DNA of 38,738 nucleotides, taken from assembly GCF_010093595.1 (NCBI RefSeq), contig NW_022985450.1, positions 5,260 through 43,997 on the forward strand, read 5' to 3'. Below the pieces are notes generated by a model. It saw nothing but the letters and a program-made list of their open reading frames with translations, searched no databases and was not told the DNA's origin. Positions 19,645 through 31,043 of the stretch are shown piece by piece (position 1 is the stretch's first letter; the number at the start of each line of letters is the position of its first letter). Origin of the DNA: Mytilinidion resinicola (taxonomy: Eukaryota; Ascomycota; Dothideomycetes; Mytilinidiales; Mytilinidiaceae). The position numbers and the translations under genes are program-made.

Positions 19645-20645
19645 GAGCCTCCTCAGCCCATCTGGCAAGGGTCTCGTCGCGTCGGACATGATGTCGCTGT
19701 CGGTCTGTCTGGTTGAACTGGCACAATTGACGATTAGCCCAGAGGTTCGCTGCGGTCGTGAGTATGCGTGCGTTAGTGACGATCACGGCGTGCGAGTCCT
19801 CGAAGAAGAGGCGCGACACGAGGCAACCGTGGCAACGGGTTGGTGTTGACACGGGCGACTTGAGGACGAAGTTTGGGCGGGGCGCGGGGTTTTGTAGCTG
19901 CAGCTGGATTTTGGCGCTAGGCGGATCAATTTTCCGCAGCCGCCAATCGGAAAATCCAAAGTGGGGCCGCGTCCAACCTGCAGCCTTCAGTCTTCAGCCT
20001 CACAGTCTGAAACACCAACCTCCGTTGCGCCATATCGGACTTCATTCTCACACTGTCAGCTTGTACACTACCCAACCGCACTGTAGCCTCGTGGCGGCTT
20101 CACCAAGAAAGTGTTAGTCCCCACTCCGGGAAGCTTCGGCTCAACATGGAATCCAGGCTGTTGGATCCCATGCCGAATGATACAAGGGCGCGCCCTCTAG
20201 TCGTCTACTTTTCCGTTTTCTGCTGAGCGTATGGGCGCCCTTTCTCATTCCTGGAACTCTAAAACATCCTCTTCATTTCTCCAATATGTCTATTCCAGTA
20301 GGATCGATAGACATATCAGAAAAAGTCTCTCGTCATCTCTTCACAACTGTTGAAAAGCAATACTTCCTGAACTAGTGAACTCTCAGAAGATCACTGCCAC
20401 GCAGTAAATCCCCATCACTCATCCCCCCCTGCCCGCAACGTGGGTGATGATCTGAGGTCAGATTTTGGGGAGCATACGCCCTGTTGGTTGAGTCCGGACG
20501 GATGTCATCCATGAAGCTCCTGACGTCCGTCCGTGGCGGTCTCCATGGCCACAAAGCATTATGCCCTGCATGTCCTGGGGAGACTCCTCGCTCTCGTGGC
20601 AACCTTTCGAGCCTCGAGCCTCAGCGATCTTGACTTCTCGCAGTC
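19645..20645. other. divergent intergenic, no gene recognised
   Basis: About 1 kb between the divergent MYND and rhodopsin-fold genes. Small open frames here have no family character. No clear TATA box or repeat. Confidence 0.4.
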
Positions 20646-22456
20646 ATGCCTATGTCAAGGGAGACGGTCGCAATTGCTACTGCAGTTGTCTTGCTCGCCG
20701 TGTCAACTACGTTCGTCTGTTTTCGTCTTGCTATTCGTTTTTTCATGGTACGGGCACCCGGGAAGGATGACCTCTTCTGCTTTGTTGCTATGGTGAGTAG
20801 CCTGTGGATGAAACATATCATATGCTTGCTAATAATGACCAGGTGTTTAATGTTCTCGAAACAATATCAATGTTTTATGGTAAGTCCTGCTTAGCTTGAA
20901 GGTCTGAGAAGCTTTCTGGAGGATTGCGTCCAAAGGGAATCATAAAACCAACAATTCTTTGCTAATCTCATTGTCCTTTTAGAGATTAAATTCGGCGGTG
21001 GCAAACACATCTGGCAGCTTTCCCCAGATGATATTCGCAGCCAGCTTTTGGTAATACAACCGAAGCTTCAATTAGTCGTACCGCTAACAAAATCCAGGCA
21101 GTTTTCATTAGTCAACCTCCGTACATCCTGTGCCTTGCATTCGTCAAGTTCTCAATCCTTTGCCAGTACCGTAGAGTCTTCTCATCATTCGTTCGGCGGA
21201 TATGTCTCGCCATGCAGGTTTTTGTTGGTGTCTTCACTATCGTATTCTGCTTCCTTTTCGCATTTCAATGCACTCCGGTTAAAGGATTCTGGGATGTTAA
21301 CGCCCGCCAGCACTGCTATGATCTCGGCACGGTCCAATTTATCTTCGTCGGTATGAACGTCGCTACAGATCTCGTGCTGCTCGCCATTCCAATGCCAATT
21401 TTCAGAAGTATGAAACTCAGGAAAGCTGAAAAGCGGAGTCTGATCATTATCTTCGCCCTAGGTGGCTTCTCAGCAGTCACTTGTCTCCTGCGCATACCAT
21501 ACATCATTCTATCCACTAAATCCTTGGATTCAACCTACCAAAGCTACGGGCTCATCATCTGGTCTCGGGTCGAGTTGAGTGTCGCGATTTTCTGCGCCTG
21601 TCTCCCAGCCCTGCGTATACCACTCGCGCGCTGGTTCCCGAAGGTATGGCGTCGGTCCTCTGAAATCCTCTCATCCCGCACCCATCGCTCTACATACGGA
21701 GGAGGCACGACGCTGAACAACACGACTTTCAATACTGGCTCAACTCCCGAGATGTCTGAAGAGGACGACTTCGACCTTAGCGGCCTCAGCAAACTGAAAC
21801 GAGCGAACCACTGCCGAGTTCGAAGCGACGAGCACGAACGAGAGGACCTGAACGTCATCGTAGGAGGAAATCGCCAATCCGATTATTTCAACGGAGCGAT
21901 TCATCCAACGCCTCCGGATAGCCTAATAAGTGTTGAATCGATACACATCTTCACAGTCATAGAGCAAAGAATAGAAACGAGAGAGAGCCGGCCCACATCA
22001 GATGAATCGAAGGGCGTTCCAATGGGATGGAGCGAGCCAGGCAACCGGAGTACAAGCAGAAAGCCCGGGTCGACGAGGTCGCCCATCTTTAGGCAGCGGA
22101 GTAGCCCAGCAATACCACAAGCAATTGCGTCCAAGTGGAACGAAAACCGACGGAGCTCGAGCTCTATGGCGTGCATGGATGAGGGCGATATGTGGTGGAA
22201 GCAGGAGAAGAGGGAGTTGTTTCGTAAGTCATCTTCCCTAACACCTGCGTAAAGTCTTGCTGATATATGATTGCTAGTCAACGCATGGGCGCTCTACATC
22301 AACTCCGCATTCGGCCTCAGCAGCTCTGACGATTTGACTCCCCTCTCTGAACCACCGTCCACGTACCACCCGACAACAATATCTTGGCAATACCCGCAGC
22401 CGAGACGGAGATCACGGAGATATTCTATGTGTAGTGGAGATGGGCCTACACCATAA
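20646..22456 (+). CDS. fungal rhodopsin-fold (SAT4-like) integral membrane protein 2
   Basis: Five exons, 20646-20792, 20843-20879, 20983-21050, 21098-22223 and 22278-22456, give 518 residues. The introns are 50, 103, 47 and 54 bp, with GTGAGT, GTAAGT, GTAATA and GTAAGT donors. Family landmarks in order: VAIATAVVLLAVSTTFVCFR and GKDDLFCFVAM; VFISQPPYILCLAFVKFSILCQY; MQVFVGVFTIVFCFLFAFQCTPVKGFWD; VATDLVLLAIPMPIFRSMKL; LGGFSAVTCLLRIPYI; VELSVAIFCACLPALRIPLARW. This is the same seven-helix family (PF20684) as the gene at 13149-14623, but too different to be a recent duplicate. The C-terminal tail of about 250 residues is Ser/Arg-rich and probably cytoplasmic. Without the last intron the protein would end at 22252. 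Confidence 0.85.
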
Positions 22457-24542
22457 TGTATCAATGATGAATGCATACTTGAGGTCATCTACGGCTTGTG
22501 AGGTTCGAGAACAAATGATGCTTGGATACTTTTCCTTTTTGGTGAAGGACAAAAAGCTCGGCTCACTGTACGCCAGATGGGTGCTAGCAACCTCGGGTTT
22601 CGCCTACTTATAAAATGCGTGCGAGGACTGATTTGCTCGTCAGGGAAAGCTCCTCGGGTTCGGTTCGGAACCAAATCGATGGGTCGAATGGCTGTATGGC
22701 TTCTGCCTGGCGCTTTCAAAGACGCCTGGGACAACAATGAATTAGTGTGGAGTATGTTGGGGTGTGATCAAAAACAGACACATCACCACCTCATGGAGGA
22801 CCCGTCGTCTGGGCCGAATGATGATGAGGATCAACTCCTCTGTGAGTACTTCTCTGATTTAGTAAGTACCTACGCTGGGTTCTCTCAACGACACGAGATT
22901 TTCAGCACCGTCATAGGTAAAATGAGCCTGATATCTCATCATTTAGTTGCTTTAATTTTCACCACCACCACATTGCTACCGAGGCAGCCCAAATCCCAGC
23001 ACTCCATGATGTGCGTGCCCATCCGCTTTTGCACTCAACTCCTGCCACTCCGCCGGACCATTGCTCGATTGTTGTTGGGTTGACCAAGATCCGCACAAAA
23101 ACCTCCGAGGACATAAGAGCGATGCATCGAACTTGTTGAATCCCCAAGACCCACCAGTCCATATCCTCCCAATACTTCCTTTTTTTGAAAACTACCCCGC
23201 GCTCCTCCTTGCTGTCCAGAAATCTACGTATTGGCGGCGAATTTATAGCCCTCTGCCAGAAGATTTGGAAGAGAGTGTCAGCGCTCACATGCTTACCACA
23301 TGCTCGACCACCTCATTGCAGGTAGCAATTGCAAGTAGCCTGTCCGAATGAACTCTCTCCCGTCGAGAAGGTTACGAGTATCACCTGGCTTTGGATCAAC
23401 GCAAGAAATACGGGGCTTTCTTCTGGGTATGAGAGGGGGGGTTCGAGGAGTCTTTCGTTCCTCCACGCCAAAGAGTTGGTGCAGGTTTCAAACGAGCAGC
23501 ACTCATCTCTTATGGTTGGAACAGCATCTTTGGAGCAAACTTCGGGATATGGGTAGATGATGGACTGGCGTGCTTGGGAGTGCGTTCAAAAGCGACTTCA
23601 ACCTGAACTCAGGGCAGAGGACCTGAAGTTGGCTTTCTTGTTGACTGATGATGTCGATCTCCCCACGATACTACTACACACCGAGAAGCGGTGAGTATAC
23701 TTAGTAATGCTGTACTATCAACCCAGTACTACTACTTATATAGATATCCTATTTCATCTCTCTAGAAAACTGCTCGCCACCGCCGGACCATTCCCACCCA
23801 CCTTTTCCTCTATTCAACCTCGGCCTTTGCTATTGTTGCACACCCAAGTCCTCCAGAAACTCCATGGCGATGATCTCTGCGCGATTCTACACACCACTCT
23901 CACTCCTCAAAGCCATTAGATTGTAGGCTGTCCGGTTCGACATCCGGGAGTCTACCCAGAACCCAGAGAAGTTGTTGGTTTGCAGGCCGTAGCATCTGAA
24001 CATTGACAGAACGCGACATTATGTACATGAAAGCGCCCTGTTTGCTACCGGCAGTGATTGCTGTAGGTGATTGTAATAATCCAACAGAAGTGTTGACCCC
24101 CCGAGCCCCCGATTCCATGGAAGAGCGGGTTGTGGGAGGTTTGATGAGGTTCCAGTTGTGAGCCTTCGTGGTTCCAAAACCTAGCCATGGGCAGAGATTT
24201 TATATTGTGAAAGATCTCCGTTTTGTTGATTGGCACTCACGTATTTATCACGTGACATGCTGGTACTCACGGTCGCAAGGCCAGTTCTCTTGAGACGAGC
24301 CTTCGATATTCTATGAAATTAACTCACCTACGTGGTATACCTGCTAGTCTGGCTTCTATTTGAATTGAACAGAATCGGGGGGACCTCAAGGTCGGCAATA
24401 TGGAGCCGAGGGAGGGGTAGAATAGCCCGGCGCTTTGGTGAGAGCATGCTATGTACCTCCATCACCGACGTTTCTCAAAAGTGATCTAATCGGCTCCCGG
24501 GACCTTGTACCACCTTACACAGAACAGAGAACCAGTTTTGCC
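22457..24542. other. 2.1-kb gap without a recognised gene
   Basis: Open frames at 22577-23083 (plus) and 22959-23288 (minus), and short ones near 23061-23560, show no family motif and no convincing splice pattern. The region may hold a decayed gene or an unrecognised multi-exon one. No repeat structure was noticed. Confidence 0.4.
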
Positions 24543-26089
24543 ATGGCAGACCACGCCCTGCCAGACCCCCAGGCCATCGCGCAGACAGTAGCCGCTGCAC
24601 AATCCGCAGAGGAGCAGCTAGTCGTCGACGAGCATCAGAATACGGCGGGGGAGTATGAGTTTTTGGATTATTCGAGTCTTGTAGGGACGGAATTGGAGGT
24701 GGATGTAAGACTGATACTACCCCATATATTTGAAGCATGGCTGAACCTGTTTGGGCAGTCTACAGAGGACCAGGATTCGACGCTTGGGGACGAACTCAAT
24801 TCGTGCGGACTTCCTTGACCTTTTCAACGCGAATCTCGGTAGTTGACGTTTAGAAGTGTCTCCACTTCTTTAGCCACTTCGGTGTTGCAAGGGAATTGGG
24901 AACATGGGAGAAGGTATCATTCCTACAGAACTGGCAGTAGGTCATCATGATTTACCTCTTGAACACTTGCCTTGCTACTAAGACGATACCAAGCATACTT
25001 TATTCCAAATGACGATGTACGTGACACTTTTATCCCAATATTGAGTGCTAACGCAGTGCCATAGGAAGAAAAAGATCGACTAGGTATAATTCATATCTAA
25101 GGAATATCTTCTAATGTGTTACCTAACAGTTTCCTAGAGCTTCAGCATAAAATCTGGCACATAGTCCTCAGCGGCAGGCTGTACCTTGCTCCTCTCAATC
25201 TCGAAACTCTCCACGATGCGCTTGACCTTGGTTGCGGAACCGGCGGTATTTTCAAAACTCCGCATCCGGTAATGTCGTAACTATCTAACGTGTGCACCAG
25301 CATGGGTCATGGACTTCGCCGACGCTCACCCAAAATGCAAGATAGTCGGAACCGATCTCTCGCCCATCCAGCCCACTGCTGTGCCTGAGAACGCCGAATT
25401 CATCGTCGACGACGCAAGTGCCGACTGGGCCTTTGGGAAGAAATTCGACTACATCCACACCCGTTCCATAACCTCTGGCATCAAAGACTGGGATCGCCTT
25501 CTGAAGCAAGCTTTCGACAACTTGAATCCCGGAGGCTGGGTCGAACTCCACGAACTGCACATGCCCATCAAGTGCGATGACGGAACGGCTAGTCCGAACT
25601 CTGCTATCATCAAGTGGAGCGTCGATATATATGAAGCGAGCTTGAAGTTTGGCATTGACATGCTTGCGAGCTTGAAGCACGCAGACCGCTTGCGGGAAAT
25701 CGGGTTTACGGAGGTGCAGGAAACGCATATCAAGTGGCCAATCGGACCGTGGCCGAAGGGGAAGAAGGAGAAGCAGATCGGCGCTATGTTTCAGCAAGAT
25801 ATTGCCGGGAATCTCAAGGGTGTCAGCCAGAAGATTTTCACGCAGATTCTTGGGCAGTCGCAGGAGGAGTTTGAGGTGTTCATCCAGCAGGCGCAGGATG
25901 ATATGTATAACCCAAAGGTATGCTTGCAGCATTCCGGTGTTGCGAGGACTTTTCAGTGGCTAATTGTGTGTGTAGATTCATACCTACTTTCCAGTGTAAG
26001 CCAAAGCCCGCGCGTCCGAATGAGGTTCCGTGACGTACTAATTACTCGCCCAATTTAGTGACATTTTCTGGGCTCAGAAGCCATTTTAA
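24543..26089 (+). CDS. LaeA-like SAM-dependent methyltransferase
   Basis: Nine exons give 365 residues: 24543-24704, 24768-24802, 24854-24936, 24994-25016, 25065-25083, 25138-25245, 25301-25917, 25976-25995 and 26059-26089. The joins rebuild the family sequence: DSTLGDELNS, SVLQGNWEHGRRYHSYRTG, YFIPNDDEEKDRLELQH, GRLYLAPLNLE, then SAM motif I LDLGCGTGAWV (136-146), GTDLSPIQPTAVPENAEF, FDYIHTRSITSGIKDW, LNPGGWVELHEL, and a C terminus close to IHTYFPVDIFWAQKPF. Fungal members of this class (PF13489-type) include the regulator LaeA and enzymes that methylate secondary metabolites; which applies here is unknown. No targeting signal is seen. Exons of 19-35 bp make automated models prone to error: an ORF-only call would start at 25309 and lose motif I. 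Confidence 0.85.
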
Positions 26090-26855
26090 GGGGTTCGCAC
26101 TTTGTCCTTTGTAAACGACTATGTAGCACAGCCCAGCCGAGTCGGTAGGTTTTAAGGTATCGATGAGGATTAAGCGTGGATGCGACTTCTCAATGGATAA
26201 TAGAACCAATTTATATATCGCGGCTTTTCAAACTATCTATACTGCAGTGGCTCGTCATACCTTTGTAGCTATATGTAGGCTTTGCCAGTGCGTGCAGTGC
26301 TTCAATGGACCAATGGAAACTTGGGCCAGCGATGTATATACACTTTCGTAGAAACCATCTCTCAGCCGCTGTCCGGAGTGGCCTTGCAACTTTACTAGTT
26401 GTCAAGTTGGTAGGATTCAACACTTCCTTCTGATTCGGCAAGGCATCATAAGCAGTGGCAGGAAGAGCTGTGGAGCCGTGGAAGGTGCACATCGTCTCAC
26501 ATCTCGTCCTTCCCGGCCTCCCTCTCTCTCTTACTCGCCTTCTCTCCTCGACATCATCACCTCTCTCCAACGACATCGTTCTTTGTACACCTCATCTCTA
26601 CTCCACTCTGGCAGTCTGGGTCACAGTGCCCTAGCTCGCTTAGTTCTATCCGCACCCAATCGAACCCCACCGCACTGCCCGCGGATATCCGGAGTCTGTC
26701 ATGAGTCGCCGTCATCGCCACATATCCCGCAGACTACTCAACATTGCCATGATAGTCATTGCCGCCGCCATGCTTGCATTGTTTACACTTTTCATACTCA
26801 ACCACTTCCCTATGTAAGGTTTTCACGTTCAAGCACACTTTCCGACACCCCAAGC
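26090..26855. other. intergenic / GH64 leader region
   Basis: No full gene recognised. The GH64 frame is open upstream to 26478, but that part is Ser/Pro/His-rich and lacks family character. A small membrane-peptide ORF at 26701-26817 is listed separately. Confidence 0.4.
26701..26817 (+). CDS. 38-residue membrane peptide / possible uORF of GH64
   Basis: ATG 26701 encodes a 38-residue peptide with an Arg/His-rich start (MSRRHRHISRRLL), then a strongly hydrophobic helix (IAMIVIAAAMLALFTLFIL), ending 38 bp before the GH64 ATG. It could be an upstream ORF in the GH64 leader. Alternatively, a 41-bp intron (GTAAGG at 26815 to AG at 26855) would join it in frame to GH64 and give that enzyme a signal anchor. 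That intron is shorter than the others here and has no clear branch site, so the link is uncertain. Confidence 0.3.
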   Translation: MSRRHRHISRRLLNIAMIVIAAAMLALFTLFILNHFPM

Positions 26856-28124
26856 ATGAAGAAATTCCTCCAGAAGCTGGGATCCAAAAACCAGTCCCGC
26901 TCTCATGACGTACGCCAATCCGATGGCCCGTCAGACGACTCTCCTCAACCCGTACAGCGCGCTGTCCCCGGGAACCAGCAAGTTTTAGCAGCAGCTTCAG
27001 GAACACTGAACATTGCCCTCCAAAATCGAACTTCTTCAAATACCGTGTATGCCTACATCACTGGATTGGCTCTCAACAAGAACAACGCCCCGCTTTTCAT
27101 AGAGTCCGATGGCAGAACGATATACTATCCCACATCGCCATCCGCACCTGGGGCATCGCTCGCCGCGAACTGTGCCATTCGTCTTGGAGCTCCAGGATCC
27201 ACCACCACCGTCAATATCCCCAAGATAGCAGGCGGCCGCATCTGGTTCTCGGTAAACGCACCACTCGTCTTCAAAATCAACCCCGGCCCAGCGATTGTGG
27301 AGCCCTCCGTGACCAACTTCAGCGATCCGAACATCAACCTCTCGTGGGCTTTCTGCGAGTTCACCTACAACGACTCCCAGCTCTTCGCCAACATCAGCTA
27401 CGTCGACTTCGTGAGCATTCCCGTCTCCCTCACTCTTACCGACACCGGAAATGGCACTCAGCACATCTCCGGCATGCCCTCCAACGGCCTCACCACAGTT
27501 ATCGACGACCTCAAAGCCCAGGCTGCCAAAGACCACCAGCCCTGGGACCAGCTAGTCTATAGCCACAACGGCGCTCCCCTCCGCGTTCTCAGCCCTAACA
27601 ACCTTCTCGTCACTAATCCCAACGCCTTCGAAACCTACTGGACTCCCTACATCCAGAGCGTGTGGTCTAAATTCTCCACCGCAGACATCCACATCAACTC
27701 CCAAGCCGCCTTCGGCACCCTATCCGGCAAGATTTCCAACCACCAGCTGAGCCTTGGCGCCGCAGGGTCTTTCGCGCAGCCCTCCGCTCGCGACATCTTC
27801 ACTTGCAGCACTGGGCCGTTTGCTACAGGTTCGAATGCTGAGCGCAACACGGTGATTCCGAGGCTGTCGGCGGCGTTCAATCGCAGCACGCTGCTGTTAT
27901 CGGACACTTTCCCGAATGGAGTCGATCAGGCGGAGTATTATCAGAACCCGATCACGAACCATTACTCGAGGGTTGTGCATGCGGCGAATCTGGATGGAAA
28001 GGGGTATGCTTTCCCCTACGATGACGTGACGCCCGATGGAGGTGCCGATCAGTCGGGCGCAGTGATGAGTGGGAACCCGCAGTTGTTTACTGTTGCGGTT
28101 GGTGGTTCTGGTGCGCATACATAG
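26856..28124 (+). CDS. GH64 beta-1,3-glucanase (thaumatin-like fold)
   Basis: Single exon, 422 residues. Glycoside hydrolase family 64 enzymes cleave beta-1,3-glucan, classically releasing laminaripentaose. Family blocks are intact: YITGLALNKNNAPLF, CAIRLGAPGSTTTVNIPKI, GGRIWFSVNAPLVF, NPGPAIVEPSVTNFSDPNIN, and the catalytic strand WAFCEFTYNDSQLFANISYV followed by DFVSIP. Glu168 and Asp184 stand 16 residues apart, the spacing of the catalytic pair in characterised GH64 enzymes. The N terminus (MKKFLQKLGSKNQ) is basic and polar with no signal peptide. The protein would therefore be cytosolic or unconventionally secreted unless the upstream membrane peptide is spliced on. Wobble bases are C-rich until about 27830 and then G-rich. 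Confidence 0.88.
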   Translation: MKKFLQKLGSKNQSRSHDVRQSDGPSDDSPQPVQRAVPGNQQVLAAASGTLNIALQNRTSSNTVYAYITGLALNKNNAPLFIESDGRTIYYPTSPSAPGASLAANCAIRLGAPGSTTTVNIPKIAGGRIWFSVNAPLVFKINPGPAIVEPSVTNFSDPNINLSWAFCEFTYNDSQLFANISYVDFVSIPVSLTLTDTGNGTQHISGMPSNGLTTVIDDLKAQAAKDHQPWDQLVYSHNGAPLRVLSPNNLLVTNPNAFETYWTPYIQSVWSKFSTADIHINSQAAFGTLSGKISNHQLSLGAAGSFAQPSARDIFTCSTGPFATGSNAERNTVIPRLSAAFNRSTLLLSDTFPNGVDQAEYYQNPITNHYSRVVHAANLDGKGYAFPYDDVTPDGGADQSGAVMSGNPQLFTVAVGGSGAHT

Positions 28125-28889
28125 GAGTGTGCTTCAGTTACCCGCAACGCCGAGCTTGTGCAAATGCGTGTGTTTACACTTTTGTATAGTTGGAGTTGGA
28201 GGTCGTCTCGTCTTTTGTAAACTTGCTCTTCCCGGCGTAGACGTCTTGATTAGGCAAACACCTACGAATGAATTGTGTTCAAAGCTACTTTAGTCTCTTA
28301 CTACAACACTTCTAACGCCGTCTTTATACCCTTCGCTTTTACCCCATCCCTCGCATCAAGCGCCTCCAAAATCTCTTCCGCCAACCGATCCGCTAGCCCA
28401 TGATGAAATACTGAAACGAGGAGCTGGCATCTTGCATTTTGCACACGAAGAGTGCAGAGATTAATGAAGCAAGCGTGAAATATCATATAAAAGAAGACAA
28501 TGCTCCAAAGTGAAGATGCAGAAATAATGCGCAGGATCGAAACACATACCTTGTATTCTTGTAAGCGCTCAGCAAGATTCTTACAGACAAACGCAGGTTT
28601 CTGGTAAAGACCCCTCTGAAAACCTTGGAGTGTGACAAGAGCACAGCCCCGGCCTCCCGTAAGCGTGCTAAACGCTCGAACGTATCGACAAGCATGTGGC
28701 CACTATCCTTGTACACTCAACAAACTCTACGGTACCACTCTTGAGCACCTATATCACGTTATGTAATTAGCCCCAGACGAGACGAGAGGTGCGCCACGAA
28801 CTTCCTACATCCATGAGCCAGCATGCTTGCGGATAGCCAGACTCAGGCCTATTTTTCCTCACTGCATGCGCCGAACATAGGGAGAACTC
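28125..28889. other. intergenic upstream of the HET gene
   Basis: 765 bp with no gene or repeat recognised; short open frames on the minus strand have no protein character. Confidence 0.4.
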
Positions 28890-31043
28890 ATGGGTGTGAC
28901 TCCAAGAACGTACGGGCCGCAAGTCTCCCACTCATGACGGATAGGTCCCACCCAAGTCTTATCCTCGGACAGCTTCAACGAGTACTGCAGCTCATGCCGA
29001 GAATTCCTCCTGCGACAACCCAAAGCCCGACCCAGAATCAGAATAGCAGATGAACACGTCTTCCCGTACGCGCATCACACTTCGCTCGCGGAACTGCGAA
29101 ACTGTGCAAGCGAGCCACTCCAGCCATGTCGAATCTGCGGGCTCATCCTCCACGAAATGGGCGACCCTGCCTCCCAAAGCGGCAACGACCCGAGATCTGT
29201 ACATATCAAGCTCGAAGAGTCGTCAGCATATCGAGCGGATGGCGCTGAAGATGGCCACCGGGAGTTGCTTATGCACGTTGGCTTGAAGCGGCTAGAACAC
29301 CATCTCGTGGACACAGTGGTGATCCTATCTCTGCTTACTTTCAATGGTAAGAGCAATACGATCAGTATAGGGCTTTAGAATTGATGAGGTGAGAGGATAG
29401 AAGCTGATTACGCCCTTCTCGAGAATCTCGGGCCCTCAACCTCATCACCGGAGAGCTTCTCCCTCGCAAAAACCTGGCTCCAGAGATGCTTGCAGGGCCA
29501 TGATACTTGTCGCAGGTCGACGTCGGTAGTCAAAGGCCTACTCCCAACGAGGCTTATCGAGGTGTCTGATCCGCGGAAAGCGCGCCTTTGTATTTCCTCC
29601 TCCCTAGACCAAACGCCTCTATACCTAACTCTCAGCCATTCCTGGGGGAAAAAACCATTCACCACACTGACGACTGCAAACCTGGACCAAATGCAAACCA
29701 GCATCCCTTTCGAAACCCTTCCCCAGAACTTCCAAGACGCCATCCTCATCACTTTCGAGCTGGGCTACCGCTACATCTGGATCGACAGCCTCTGCATCCT
29801 GCAAGATTCCGCCACCGACTGGGCCACCGAAGCCTCGCTAATGGCACAGGTCTACCAAAACTCCACCCTAACCATCTCCGCCTCAGCCGCCTCGCATGCC
29901 TTCGACGGCTGCTTCAGAGACCGCACACGCCGCCACATCTCACTCCCTTCCAGCCCCTTCCCCCAACTCCCCACCCGCCGCCTCGTCATCGCAAACGCCA
30001 ACCCTAACAGCCAGCGCTTCGTCGCGCGCGAAAGCCCCCTCCGCCGCCGCGGCTGGGTCCTGCAAGAGGAAATTCTCTCGCCGAGGCTGCTGCACTTCAC
30101 CCACGACGGGCTCTTCTGGGAGTGCGAGACGCACTCGGCCACCGAACTCGCCCCTGCCGGCCTCGACCCCATCCCCTTGCTGGACAAGCGCTCTGTCTCG
30201 CACGCGTTTTCCGCCTCCCTTGGATTCGGCGATGCGGGCGCGCCGACGCCGTGGAGCGCCGCGCACCCGTGGCACCTCACGTGGGCGAACATCGTGCGCG
30301 ACTTCAGCGAGCGCAGCCTTACGTACGCCGCCGACAAGCTGGTCGCGCTGTCTGGTGTCGCGCGCGTCGTACAGACGCATCTAGGCGGCGACGAGTATCT
30401 CGCTGGGCTGTGGCGCGGCGACCTCCTCGTGGGACTGTGCTGGTCGGCTGCTCAGACGCCGCAAGAGCACCATGCGAGGCCGGAGGCATACCGCGCGCCG
30501 TCGTGGTCGTGGGCGGCGGTGGATGGCGCAGTGACGATGCGAAGGTTCCATCTCGCGCCGCGGGATGTGATCACGCCCTTTGCGGACCTTGTAGACGCCG
30601 GGGTGGAGTTGGCAGCGGACGATGCGGCGTTGGGACAGGTTACCGGTGGGTTCGTGAAGCTCGACGGTGTCGTCCTGTCCGCATCCGTCGTGAACGGCAA
30701 CGTCCAGCTCGATGATGCGGAGCCGGACTGGCTCCGTTTCCGGTGGACGCGCTGCGGCCAGAGTTTGTGCCTGGATGTGCCGCGGGTAGAGCGCGATGGT
30801 GTGAGCCTCGCTGCGGTGTTCTTGGTGCCGGTGGTTGCGAGGGTGAATAGGGAGAGGACTGGGGTGGTGTTTACCACGGAGATTTGCTTGCTGATGCTTG
30901 AAGAGGTGAATCTTGGCGTTAGTGATAGGAGAGCTGAACGAACGTTTCGGCGGGTGGGGATGGTTAGTGTGTTTGATCTTGGACTGCCGCCTGACCCGTT
31001 TTGGCTTGAATTATTCCCTAGGAAGGAGATAGTGCTTGTTTGA
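28890..31043 (+). CDS. HET-domain (heterokaryon incompatibility) protein
   Basis: Model: 28890-28909, 28973-29346 and 29401-31043, 678 residues. The second intron (54 bp, GTAAGA) is well supported because it joins a Cys-rich N-terminal module (YCSSCREFLL, EPLQPCRICGLIL) to the linker ADYALLENLGPSTSSPESF in frame. The first short exon is tentative: the long frame is open from 28938 but has no ATG until 29157. The HET domain (PF06985) spans about 204-350: LYLTLSHSWG, LPQNFQDAILITFELGYRYIWIDSLCILQD, EASLMAQVYQNSTLTISA, then RRRGWVLQEEILSPRLLHF. HET proteins trigger cell death on non-self fusion, and some relate to TIR domains. The C-terminal 300 residues are unassigned but contain the usual YRAPSWSWAAVDG. 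Wobble bases switch from C to G near 30230. Length is typical. Confidence 0.85.

Noticed and set aside
22577..23288. 168-codon plus and 109-codon minus frames in the 2-kb gap
   Set aside because: Neither shows family motifs or a plausible exon continuation, so the stretch is reported as unresolved rather than as a gene.
11070..28124. A secondary-metabolite gene cluster
   Set aside because: A monooxygenase and LaeA-like methyltransferase are present, but they are 12 kb apart with unrelated genes between, and no polyketide synthase, peptide synthetase, terpene synthase or cluster regulator is seen.
29588..30877. Overlapping long frames on both strands within the HET gene
   Set aside because: Shadows of the GC-rich HET coding sequence; compositionally biased Arg/Pro-rich translations, no motifs.
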